From Syntrophobacter fumaroxidans MPOB (GTDB lineage: Bacteria > Desulfobacterota > Syntrophobacteria > Syntrophobacterales > Syntrophobacteraceae): a DNA stretch of 64,000 bases. The notes under the pieces were generated by a model. The model was not told the DNA's origin. It saw nothing but the letters and a program-made list of their open reading frames with translations, and did not search any database. The translations under genes and the position numbers were made by a program. Location of the stretch: assembly GCF_000014965.1 (NCBI RefSeq), contig NC_008554.1:2406001-2470000 (forward strand), read 5' to 3'. Numbering within the stretch: the stretch's first letter is position 1; every line of letters starts with the position of its first letter. Below, in pieces: positions 1-7,533 of the stretch.

Positions 1-618
1 GTCCTTGTGGAAATAGCGGAGCAGATCCAGTTCGTCCACATCGGCCTTGTTGCCGATGGAAATGAACTTGGAGAACCCGAAATCCCGGTCCGCCGCGAAA
101 TCGAGCACCGCCGTGCACAGCGCGCCGCTCTGCGAAATGAAGGAAATCTCGCCGAAGGCGGGCATGCGGGCCGAAAAGCTGGCGTTGAGCCTGACCGCGG
201 GATGAGGATTGATGACGCCCAGGCAGTTGGGGCCGACCAGCCGCATCCCGGCCTCGCGGCAGATCGCGGTGATCTGCTCCTCGATCTTCCGTCCTTCCCC
301 GCCGACCTCCTTGAAACCCGCCGACACGATCACGATTCCTTTGATTCCCACCCGCGCGGATTCCATCACCGCCTTCAGGGCCTCCGGCGGAGGGAGAATG
401 ATGATTCCGAGGTCCACGGGATCCGGAATGTCGGAAATCGCGGGATAGGCACGCACGCACTGGATGGACTTGGCCGTTGGATTGACGGGATAGAGCGTTC
501 CCTGGTAGTTCCCCTTGAGAATGTTCACGAAAATGTCATGACCGACTTTCCCGGGTTTCGTCGAAGCTCCGATAACGGCAACCGACTTTGGGGCAAAAAT
601 CGCATCGAGCTTATCCAT
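1..618 (-). CDS. ADP-forming acyl/acetyl-CoA synthetase, CoA-binding part (3' end cut by window)
   Basis: The first 206 codons are present; the gene runs off the left edge. The ATG at 618 has a good AGGAG ribosome site a few bases upstream. The N-terminus has the Rossmann CoA-binding signature (SVAVIGAST near residue 11), followed by VGPNCLGVIN and SFISQSGALC, which are typical of the CoA-binding and succinyl-CoA-ligase-like domains of ADP-forming acyl-CoA synthetases. These enzymes convert acyl-CoA, ADP and phosphate to acid, CoA and ATP in the cytoplasm, a common ATP-forming step in anaerobes. It could instead be a protein-lysine acetyltransferase of the Pat type, which shares this N-terminal architecture and adds a GNAT domain. 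The missing C-terminus would decide. It is 320 bp downstream of yjbQ and so perhaps a separate unit. Confidence 0.8.
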   Translation of the reverse strand, partial: MDKLDAIFAPKSVAVIGASTKPGKVGHDIFVNILKGNYQGTLYPVNPTAKSIQCVRAYPAISDIPDPVDLGIIILPPPEALKAVMESARVGIKGIVIVSAGFKEVGGEGRKIEEQITAICREAGMRLVGPNCLGVINPHPAVRLNASFSARMPAFGEISFISQSGALCTAVLDFAADRDFGFSKFISIGNKADVDELDLLRYFHKD

Positions 619-938
619 CCTGTTTCTCCTTTTCCCTGGACCTGTCGAATAATGATCGGCGCGCAGCGGGATGAGCCCCGCAGGAAGACGTGTCGCTTTC
701 AAAATCAAGGTGAAGTGTCGTCTGGAGGGAGCGAACCCCTCGGAGCCCGGGCGGATCGAACGTACTCGCCGCTTCCCGGGACAGGAATCCGTTGTCTGCG
801 GCCCGGCATCGCCGATCCGAGCCGGGCTTTGCCCTGAGCTTCCGGTTTGCACGAACCCGCGCCGCCCCGGGCGCCGCCCCCGGAGGCGCGCCGGGTATCC
901 TCCCTCAGGCAGGCGCGGGGCAGGAGGCTCCGGGCCTG
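619..938. other. Gap between acyl-CoA synthetase and yjbQ
   Basis: 320 bp of very GC-rich sequence with several short inverted repeats. I see no convincing gene, tRNA or U-tract terminator. It holds the ribosome site of the synthetase gene at its left end and presumably its promoter. Confidence 0.4.
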
Positions 939-1337
939 TCAACCGTCCATGATCTTGATGTGAACTTTGCGGGTCCTCGGACCGTCAAATTCACAGAAGA
1001 AGATGCGTTCCCAAGTCCCCAGCACCAATTGCCCCCCTTCGATGATGACGTGGACGCTGCCGCCCATGAGAGCCGTCTTGACGTGAGCCGCCGAATTGCC
1101 TTCGGAATGCCGCCAGGCGCCCTTCCAGGGGACGAGTTTGTCCAACGCGGCCAGGATATCCACGACCACATCCGGGTCCGCGCCCTCGTTGATGGTGATT
1201 CCCGCCGTGGTGTGCGGCACATAGACGATGCAGCAGCCTTCCTGTACGCCGCTTTCACGCACTTTCGCCGAAACCGACGGGGTGATGTCCACCATTGCGC
1301 TGTGCGCGGGCGTTTTGACCGTAACCGTGGCAATCAT
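939..1337 (-). CDS. yjbQ: YjbQ/UPF0047 family protein
   Basis: 132 aa, the usual length of the family. Family hallmarks are visible in order: YVPHTTAGITINEGADPDV (about residues 39-57), HSEGNSAAHVKTALMG (about 77-92) and TWERIFFCEFDGPR (about 109-122). Members are small trimeric beta-sandwich proteins. Some show weak thiamine-phosphate synthase activity and the family is often annotated 'secondary thiamine-phosphate synthase', but the physiological role is not settled. The gene lies 23 bp downstream of the uncharacterised 405-aa gene and could be the last cistron of the hdr-flox transcript. The identity of the family is clear; the reaction is not. Confidence 0.88.
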   Translation of the reverse strand: MIATVTVKTPAHSAMVDITPSVSAKVRESGVQEGCCIVYVPHTTAGITINEGADPDVVVDILAALDKLVPWKGAWRHSEGNSAAHVKTALMGGSVHVIIEGGQLVLGTWERIFFCEFDGPRTRKVHIKIMDG

Positions 1338-1360
1338 CGGGTTCCCCTTTCCTTCCGGCG

Positions 1361-2578
1361 TCAGGGCAGGATCAGACCGGATTCCGTCATGCGTTCGCCT
1401 CCGGGCTCTTGCTCCTGTTGCTTGAAATCGTCCGGCCAGCAGCGCTGCATGGAAGCGATCACGACGTCCACAACCACGGGGTTTTCACTCGCATTTGCCC
1501 CGGTGGCGAGGTGCCGGGCAATGATCCAGGCGTCCATCGCCTCTTCCACTCCCGCCTCGAGCCTGGCGAACATGGCCTGTTCCTCGAAGAAGCGCCGGAA
1601 CAGCTCCCTCTTTCTGCCCACGCACAATTCGTCCGCGGCTTTGCGGAATGCTTCCTCGATGCGCTCCTTCTGTATCTCGGGAGGAACCATAAGAAGGGGG
1701 TTTTCCAATTCCTGGATCTTCTGCCGGTAGAATGCCAGTTCGTCCCTCGTGAAAACCAGCCATCCGATGTCCGTCCTCTCCAGCAGCCGTGCGCCGTTCA
1801 CCTCGCGCACCCTGACCTCGGGCTGTTCTACTGGCGGCATCATTTCATAGACGTAGGGCGGCTTTTCCGGATCGTGGAAAGGCCTGAGCAGTCTCTTTGC
1901 CGCTTCGACGTCCGAATCGGCCACTTCTCGCCCGTGAAAATCCAGCATTTCGAACAACAGCCGCGCGGCATGCCGAATCGGCACCTCACCCGGTTTCTTC
2001 CCCGCATGGGAATCGATCTTCTGAAGATACTCGCGATAGAGACGATTGGACGTCTCGCTCACTTTCACGCTCAAATGGTCGAAGCTGCCCTCGGCGATTG
2101 CGGTAACCGCCATCGGCATGGACTGGTCGTCGGCGGGAATGAGCGCCGAAACCAGCCAGAAGCCGTCCGGAACGAAAGTCACGTGAGCCAGGGGTCGCCT
2201 CACTTCCCGCCGGATGAGGACCACCTGCCCGGGCTGGTCTTCGTCCCGTTCGACCATGAGCCCTTTTTGAGAAAACCGGTAGGCGGCCTGTTTGACGACC
2301 TTGCGGTACGGCCCGCTTTCCACCAGATTCCGGAAGGCGAGGAAAGCCCTGAATCCGACTTCCGTGGGCGGTCTGCCGACCCGGTCGATCAGGGCGGCCG
2401 CCATCTTCTCCCGGCCGCCCAGGAGCGAACGCAGGGATTCGAGGTAATTGTCGAGGGTCTCGCCCTCCGGGCTCTGCACCGACAGCCGGTCCAGGATCAT
2501 CTGCAGCTCGTCGGATTCCTCCGCGGACAACCCGACCCCCGTTTCCTTTTTCCTGGTATCTTTTTTTCTGTTTGCCAT
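1361..2578 (-). CDS. Hypothetical protein, about 405 aa, next to the hdr-flox cluster
   Basis: The preferred start (ATG at 2578, MANRKKDTRKKE) gives 405 aa. An upstream in-frame ATG would add MGLFSLWAFRF, and neither has a strong ribosome site. The protein starts with a Lys-rich segment and continues as a soluble, charged, mostly helical chain without signal peptide, membrane helix or Cys cluster. Recognisable stretches such as DIGWLVFTRDELAFYRQKI (about residue 270-290) do not match a family I know. It lies 86 bp downstream of the HdrCB-like selenoprotein gene and 23 bp upstream of yjbQ in the same direction, so co-transcription is plausible. No function assigned. Confidence 0.7.
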   Translation of the reverse strand: MANRKKDTRKKETGVGLSAEESDELQMILDRLSVQSPEGETLDNYLESLRSLLGGREKMAAALIDRVGRPPTEVGFRAFLAFRNLVESGPYRKVVKQAAYRFSQKGLMVERDEDQPGQVVLIRREVRRPLAHVTFVPDGFWLVSALIPADDQSMPMAVTAIAEGSFDHLSVKVSETSNRLYREYLQKIDSHAGKKPGEVPIRHAARLLFEMLDFHGREVADSDVEAAKRLLRPFHDPEKPPYVYEMMPPVEQPEVRVREVNGARLLERTDIGWLVFTRDELAFYRQKIQELENPLLMVPPEIQKERIEEAFRKAADELCVGRKRELFRRFFEEQAMFARLEAGVEEAMDAWIIARHLATGANASENPVVVDVVIASMQRCWPDDFKQQEQEPGGERMTESGLILP

Positions 2579-2664
2579 GAATCTGAACGCCCACAATGAG
2601 AAAAGCCCCATCACGCGCCTGCATAGGTGGTTCCGGGGCTTGTCGAACGGTTGAACGGCGGAAT

Positions 2665-3891
2665 CTACTCTTCTTCCGCTTCCTCTTCCCTGGGTTCCGT
2701 GATCAAGGAATCCGCAACCAGTTCCCACAAGTACTTGACCTCGACATCCATGAAGTCGTACTCCTTGCGGAGGCTTTTCATGATCTGGTCACGGCAGTTA
2801 TGGCAGGGGGCGATCAGGAGCTTGGCGCCCGTGTCCTTGATCTGCTTGGCTTTCACCCGGCCATAAAAGATTCTTTCCTCGACGTAGGGAGCAGCCCATG
2901 CCCCGCCGCCGGCTCCGCAACAGAAGTTGTTGGCCCGGTTCGGGTACATCTCCACATAATCCTCGCAACACTGCTGAGTCACCCAGCGCCCCTCTTCGTA
3001 GTAACCGTGCCCGAACATACGCTCGCTCTTGCGGCCGTAATTGCAGGGGTCGTGGTAGGTGGTCAGGTGATGGTGGATCGATTTGTCCAGCTTGATTCGA
3101 CCTTCCTCCACGTACTGCTTGAGCAGATCGAAGATGCTGAGGAACTTCACGCCTTCATTCGCATACCATTTTTGCAGACCAAGCCTGGTCGCATAATATG
3201 CGTGCCCTCATTCGGGCAAGACGAGATACTCGCACCCCAGTTCCTTGTAGTTTTTGACGATCCTCCCGACAATTTCCTTCATCGCGTTGTCATCGCCGGT
3301 GAACAGACCCCAGTTGACGCCTTCCCAGTTCTCGGAGGTCGTCGTCCAGGACTCGTTGGCGGCGTACAGGATGCGCCACCAGTACATCATGTCTTCGGGC
3401 TCGGCGAAAGGTTCCTTGGAGTTGACCGTGAACATGTACTTGGCGCCCTTCTTGTCGACGGGAACCTCGAAGCCGGGAAGCTCCTCGGCAAGCTCTTCGC
3501 CCAGGTCCTGCAGCAGGAAGAGGAAGTCCTCCTTGGGGATACCCACATTGTTGCCCGTCTTGAGGCACATCTCGACGCCCTTGTGGAGCACGCCGGGCAC
3601 CTTTTCCCTTGCCCTCATGCCGCGGGCCGACCGCAACAAGGCCAGCAGGTCGATCCCCATCGGGCAGGCATGCTCGCATCGACCGCACAGCGTGCATACC
3701 CAGGGGAACCGGGAATCGATCACTTCCTGGTCCAGTCCCAGGAGGGCCAGGCGCACGCATTTCCGGACATCCAGCCCGTCCACTCCGGTGACCGGGCAAC
3801 CTCCGGCGCACGTGCCGCAGGTCAGGCACAAGTCGGCGTACTGGCTGGCCAGCTTGCGCTTTTCGCGTTTCGTCAACAACAAAGGCTCCAT
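2665..3891 (-). CDS. HdrC-HdrB type (HdrD/DsrK-like) Fe-S oxidoreductase, selenoprotein with Sec at residue 228
   Basis: Read through the in-frame TGA at 3208-3210 this is a 408-aa protein. Residues 22-32 (CLTCGTCAGGC) and 66-76 (CTLCGRCEHAC) bind two [4Fe-4S] clusters as in HdrC. The second half is HdrB-like: Sec228 in LPE-U-GHAYYATR, then Cys283, Cys308/309, FCCGAGGG at 324/325 and APCHNCR (363/366), the CCG-domain pattern that holds the noncubane clusters for disulfide chemistry. In DsrK/HdrD relatives the Sec position is Cys (ECGHA). The frame is intact on both sides and a SECIS-like hairpin follows. It is the last clearly Hdr-related gene of the cluster and probably takes electrons from HdrA. 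Alternative: nonsense mutation, unlikely given two other TGAs of the same kind nearby. Confidence 0.87.
3174..3192 (-). promoter_or_regulatory. SECIS-like hairpin for Sec228
   Basis: Beginning 15 nt after the TGA, the mRNA can form GCGACCA-GGCT-TGGTCTGC: a 5-bp GACCA/TGGTC stem extended by two pairs around a bulged U. The apical loop starts 22 nt after the UGA with GG. A G in the first two loop positions, 16-37 nt from the UGA, is the known pattern of bacterial SECIS elements. SelB binding is inferred. Confidence 0.6.
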
Positions 3892-4023
3892 AGTTCTCTC
3901 CCTTAAAGTGTTGTATCGCTATCACTTACCACACTGGTTCCGGCTTTTAAAGTTCTTTCACATTCCGCGCGGCGCAGGGAAAACATCCGGCGCATGACTC
4001 TTTCCCGTCGCGACCGTGTTCCA

Positions 4024-4866
4024 TCAGTATTCGTTGGGAAGTTGGGACAATTTCTCCAGGGTAAAAACCGGCCCATCCTTACACACGTACTCGGTGCCGA
4101 GATTGCATCGGCCGCAAATGCCTATCCCGCATTTCATCCGCATCTCCAGGCTGGAGATGATGCGATCGGGGGGGAAGCCCAACTCGGTGAGGACCGGCAG
4201 CGTGAACTTGATCATGATCGGAGGTCCGCAGATGATGGCGTAGGCATTCTCGGCACTCGGAGCTTTCTGTTTGGTCACCGCCGGAACGAAACCGACGTTG
4301 TATTTCCAGTTGGGATCGTCGGTCCCGTCCACGGTGATGTGCATCTTGATATCGTCGCGCCGTTCCCAGGCCGCAAGCTCATCCTTGTAGAGCAGGAGTC
4401 CCGGAAAGCGCGCACCGTAAACCACGTTGATCTCGCCGAACCGGGGCCTGTTGGCGGGGTCCAGCATGTAGACGATGGAAGACCGGAGCGTGGTGAACGC
4501 AAAGCCGCCTCCGATGATCACCACGTTCTTCCCCTGGAGGATGTCCCAGGGATACCAGTTTCCCATGGGCCCGCGAACGCCCATGATGTCGCCCGCGTTC
4601 ATGTTGTGAAGGTAGCTGGTCACCTTTCCGACCTTGTTCACTGTAAACTTGATGAAGCCTTTCTCGGTGGGAGAAGAAGCGATTCCGATGGGAATCTCAC
4701 CGAGCCCGGCGACTGAGAGCTCCGCAAACTGGCCGGGCATGTAGCTGAACCTGGCTTCGTCCTCGGGGTTCAGGAAAACCAGCTTGAACGTCTTCAGATT
4801 TCGATCTTCCGTCTCCGTCACAATGGATTCGATTCGGACCGGGTAGGGCAAGTAAGGGTTGTTCAC
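4024..4866 (-). CDS. floxA: FloxA-like FAD/NAD(P)-binding oxidoreductase with [2Fe-2S] centre
   Basis: 280 aa starting at GTG 4866, chosen because GGAGG lies 7 nt upstream. It has the ferredoxin-reductase-like order: FAD barrel with YMPGQFAELSV (about 42-52) and GIASSP, NAD domain with VVIIGGGFAFTTLRS (about 115-130) and IICGPPIM, and a C-terminal CGIGICGRCNLGTEYVC (about 245-262) that binds a [2Fe-2S] cluster as in PyrK and sulfhydrogenase gamma. In Flox complexes this subunit oxidises NADH (or reduces NAD) and passes electrons to the Fe-S subunits and HdrA. It is 31 bp downstream of floxB and 132 bp upstream of the HdrCB gene. Cytosolic. Confidence 0.85.
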   Translation of the reverse strand: MNNPYLPYPVRIESIVTETEDRNLKTFKLVFLNPEDEARFSYMPGQFAELSVAGLGEIPIGIASSPTEKGFIKFTVNKVGKVTSYLHNMNAGDIMGVRGPMGNWYPWDILQGKNVVIIGGGFAFTTLRSSIVYMLDPANRPRFGEINVVYGARFPGLLLYKDELAAWERRDDIKMHITVDGTDDPNWKYNVGFVPAVTKQKAPSAENAYAIICGPPIMIKFTLPVLTELGFPPDRIISSLEMRMKCGIGICGRCNLGTEYVCKDGPVFTLEKLSQLPNEY

Positions 4867-4897
4867 CTTGATTCCTCCATCTCATTGACGCACGACG

Positions 4898-5950
4898 TTA
4901 TGCCGGGCACACACAACCGGCCGACATCAACCGGGCAACCTGTCGAATATCGATGTTGACCGGGCAGGCGCTCACGCAACGGCCGCAACCAACGCAGGCG
5001 ACGCCCTGGTGATACTTGTCCGGATAGTACTTGAGCTTGTGCATGAACCGCTGCCGCACCCGCTGAACCTTCTGGCTCCTGGGATTGTGGCCGGAACCGT
5101 GAAAGGTGAACAGGGGGAACATGCAGGAATCCCACATCCTCAAACGATCGCCCTGCTCTCCGCACACTTCGTCCTGGATGTCGAAGCACCAGCAGGTGGG
5201 ACAAAGAAAGGTGCACGTCCCGCAGTTGATGCAGGCAAACTGGACCTCTTCCCAGAAGGCGCCGTTGAAAAGCTCGAGCATATCCTGGTCAATGACCGCC
5301 TTGATGTCGAACTGCTTTCCGATGCTTTCCTCGGCGGATTTCTTCAGAGCGGCGATCGCTTCAGCGCTTCCGGTCGGCGCGGTTTCCCATTCGGAAACGG
5401 CTTCCACGGCGGCCTTGCCTTTCTCGGTGAGAACCTCGACGACGTAGCCGTCGCCCGTATCCACCAGCATCGCGTCCAGGCCGGAAGCGTCGAACGGCCC
5501 GGTTCCCACGGAAGTGCAAAAGCACGTGCTGCACGGATGGTTGCAGGCGAGCCCGATCAGCGTCGTGGCTTCGCGTCTTTTCACCCACCACGGATCCTTG
5601 ATGGCGGCCGTATCGAAGTTGGCGTCATCCAGGTGAAACGCCTTGGCGTCGCAGGGCCGGATTCCGAGTATCACCCTGGGGGAGAAATCCTTGGGGGCCT
5701 CTTTGAGGATCCCTTTATCGGGGTCGCCGGCCGCCAACGAAAACTGGAACATCCGCTCGCCCTGCGGATGGAACAATCCCTTCGGCGACAGGCGCGTGTT
5801 CCTGTACGCCAAGTCCACGTCCTCGGCGTTCCGGATCTCGGCGAACTCGTGATAGCGGCCCCGGCGGACCGGTCCGAAGACCTTGTATCGGCCCAGGAGC
5901 CCTGTTATCGCTCCGGGAAGTTTGTTCTTGGAAATATAAGCTCCCGACAT
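4898..5950 (-). CDS. floxB: FloxB-like [4Fe-4S] dicluster protein (AsrA-like)
   Basis: 350 aa; ATG 5950 with AGGAAGGG upstream. The N-terminal half resembles the beta subunit of sulfhydrogenase and anaerobic sulfite reductase subunit A (ILGIRPCDAKAF, LACNHPCSTCFC near 90-145). The C-terminus carries a ferredoxin-type pair, CINCGTCTFLCPTCWCFD (about 246-263) and CVGCGRCVSACPVNI (about 317-331). In Flox modules this subunit wires the NADH-oxidising FloxA to the MvhD/HdrA side. It stops with a genuine TAA, unlike its neighbours. The assignment to FloxB rather than FloxC rests on its place directly before floxA. Confidence 0.78.
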   Translation of the reverse strand: MSGAYISKNKLPGAITGLLGRYKVFGPVRRGRYHEFAEIRNAEDVDLAYRNTRLSPKGLFHPQGERMFQFSLAAGDPDKGILKEAPKDFSPRVILGIRPCDAKAFHLDDANFDTAAIKDPWWVKRREATTLIGLACNHPCSTCFCTSVGTGPFDASGLDAMLVDTGDGYVVEVLTEKGKAAVEAVSEWETAPTGSAEAIAALKKSAEESIGKQFDIKAVIDQDMLELFNGAFWEEVQFACINCGTCTFLCPTCWCFDIQDEVCGEQGDRLRMWDSCMFPLFTFHGSGHNPRSQKVQRVRQRFMHKLKYYPDKYHQGVACVGCGRCVSACPVNIDIRQVARLMSAGCVCPA

Positions 5951-6077
5951 GAATGTGTCCCTTCCTAATCAATGTTCACTTCAGCAAAGAAGAGGGTTTC
6001 GTCGGTATCGGCCGACGCCCGCGGGCGGTTGACCGCGTCCGCGTGCCCTTCGCCGTCTCCGTTCCCCGGTTTCCGAA

Positions 6078-7028
6078 TCATTTTATGAACGACTCGGGAT
6101 CACCCGGCCGGTACGTGTCCAGCGAAGGCCGTTCATCCAGGCTCAATCCGACCTCGTAGCCGTAGAGTTCCTTGACGTCTTTCTCCAGCTTCTTGGTGAA
6201 CTGGCGAACTTTGATCCCGACGGGGCAGGCCCGCTCGCACGCGCCGCAATCCGTGCAACGGCCGGCGAGATGGTAGGCTCTGAGAAAGTGAAAGGTCCGG
6301 GTATCCGTCGGGTCGGTACTCTTGCCCACCCACTGGGGCCTGGCTTCATCGACGAAGCAGGTAGGGCAGTAGCATGCCGGGCAGGCATTCCTGCAGGCAT
6401 AGCAGCGAATGCAGGGGGCAATCAGGTCTTCGAAGTACTCCCAGCGTTCCTGGGCCCCCATCGCCTCGACCGCCTTCACGTCCTCATAGCGGTCGACATT
6501 TTGTTGTTCGGCCACCGGCTCTCCCAACAGCTCGTCGTAGATGACCGGGTTCCGGTGGATGCATATGGCGCAATTTTCCTGCAGAAAGGAGCCGCGTTCG
6601 AGCGTCAAGTCCAGGTCCCGCCCGGTGATGCGGATGCCGGAATCCGATTCCTCGACCAGGCTGGGTTCCCTCCCGTTGAGCTCGTCCGCGATGCGGCGCC
6701 TGTCGATCATCCCGTGACAGGGGGCGCCCAGGATGTAGAGCTGCTCGCGCCGGATCTGGTACTCCAGCAGCTGAACCACGATGCTGCGGGTATCACAACC
6801 CTTGGCGACGATGGCAATCCGATCGGTTCTCTTGGGCAGGTAGTTGGCCAGGTTTATGCCGCAATTGCCGTCCCAGTAGAGTTGATCGGCCTGGTCGGGA
6901 CTTTTTGCCAGGAAGGGTTCGTTCATGAACGGAACGGTTCCCTTGCGAAAGCCGATCACGACATCCACACGCTGTTCGGACAGAAGGCGCTTTGCAGCTT
7001 CTCGGATCTTTTCGGTATATGCTTGCAT
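6078..7028 (-). CDS. floxC: FloxC-like / FrhB-related Fe-S protein
   Basis: 316 aa; its ATG directly follows the TAA of the mvhD-like gene, so the two are almost certainly translationally coupled. The N-terminal part resembles the beta subunit of coenzyme F420 hydrogenase (KGCDTRSIVVQLLE, ILGAPCHGMID, about 96-130). The C-terminal part contains a dense Cys block, CIRCYACRNACPACYCPTC (about 207-225), and CTDCGACERACPVGI (about 257-271), enough for at least two [4Fe-4S] clusters. Probable electron carrier between FloxA/B and FloxD/HdrA. A 127-bp gap separates it from floxB. Confidence 0.75.
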   Translation of the reverse strand: MQAYTEKIREAAKRLLSEQRVDVVIGFRKGTVPFMNEPFLAKSPDQADQLYWDGNCGINLANYLPKRTDRIAIVAKGCDTRSIVVQLLEYQIRREQLYILGAPCHGMIDRRRIADELNGREPSLVEESDSGIRITGRDLDLTLERGSFLQENCAICIHRNPVIYDELLGEPVAEQQNVDRYEDVKAVEAMGAQERWEYFEDLIAPCIRCYACRNACPACYCPTCFVDEARPQWVGKSTDPTDTRTFHFLRAYHLAGRCTDCGACERACPVGIKVRQFTKKLEKDVKELYGYEVGLSLDERPSLDTYRPGDPESFIK

Positions 7029-7460
7029 TTATGCCACCTCAGCTTGCTTTTTGATAAAGTGCCTGGCCGGGCCCAACGCTCTCACATCCGCGACCACCTT
7101 CCGCGCCACGTCGGCGAACTTGGTCGCTTCAGCCGATGAAATCCATGAGAAATGCAGTCTCGCGGGCTCGATTCCGGTGTGTTCCAACAGTTGCTTCAGC
7201 AGCGCGAATTTTCGCCTGGCGTAGAGGTTTCCCTCGATGTAATGGCAGTCTCCCGGATGACACCCGGAAACCCAGACTCCGTCAGCCCCGTTCCTGAGCG
7301 CCGAGAGGATGAACTTGGGATTGATTCGACCGGAACAGGGCACGCGAATGATCCGGAAATCGGGGGGGTACTGCATCCGGCTGACGCCGGCCAGATCCGC
7401 CGCCCCGTAAGAACACCAGTTGCAGAGGAAAGCGACAATTTTCGGTTCCCAATCGGACAT
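7029..7460 (-). CDS. floxD: MvhD/FloxD-type [2Fe-2S] protein, all-Cys form
   Basis: 143 aa from ATG 7460, preferred over an ATG 18 bp upstream because GGGAGA precedes it at normal distance. The family signature is complete: [18 protein letters not shown] (about 12-29), VPCSGRI and VSGCHPGDCHYIEGN (about 64-78). MvhD binds a [2Fe-2S] cluster and docks hydrogenase or Flox modules onto HdrA. Here the HPGDC Cys is present, whereas the paralogous gene at 10643-11401 has a TGA at that place. It lies 73 bp downstream of the Sec-HdrA gene and abuts floxC. Confidence 0.88.
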   Translation of the reverse strand: MSDWEPKIVAFLCNWCSYGAADLAGVSRMQYPPDFRIIRVPCSGRINPKFILSALRNGADGVWVSGCHPGDCHYIEGNLYARRKFALLKQLLEHTGIEPARLHFSWISSAEATKFADVARKVVADVRALGPARHFIKKQAEVA

Positions 7461-7533
7461 GTTCTGTCTCCCATCCATGCTTGGCAGGAAAGCGGGGGAC
7501 CTCGACCCGCCACAAGCCTCCTGCCCGGTTGTC

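Noticed and set aside
640-800. tRNA-like T-arm (GAGGG-GTTCGCT-CCCTC on the minus strand), considered as a possible tRNA-Sec
   Set aside because: No acceptor stem, D-arm or anticodon arm could be matched around it, and the loop deviates from TTCRA.
3208-3210. In-frame TGA as a nonsense mutation splitting the HdrCB gene
   Set aside because: Three TGAs of the same type occur in one cluster, each at a conserved Cys position and each followed by a SECIS-like hairpin; codon use and motifs continue unchanged on both sides.
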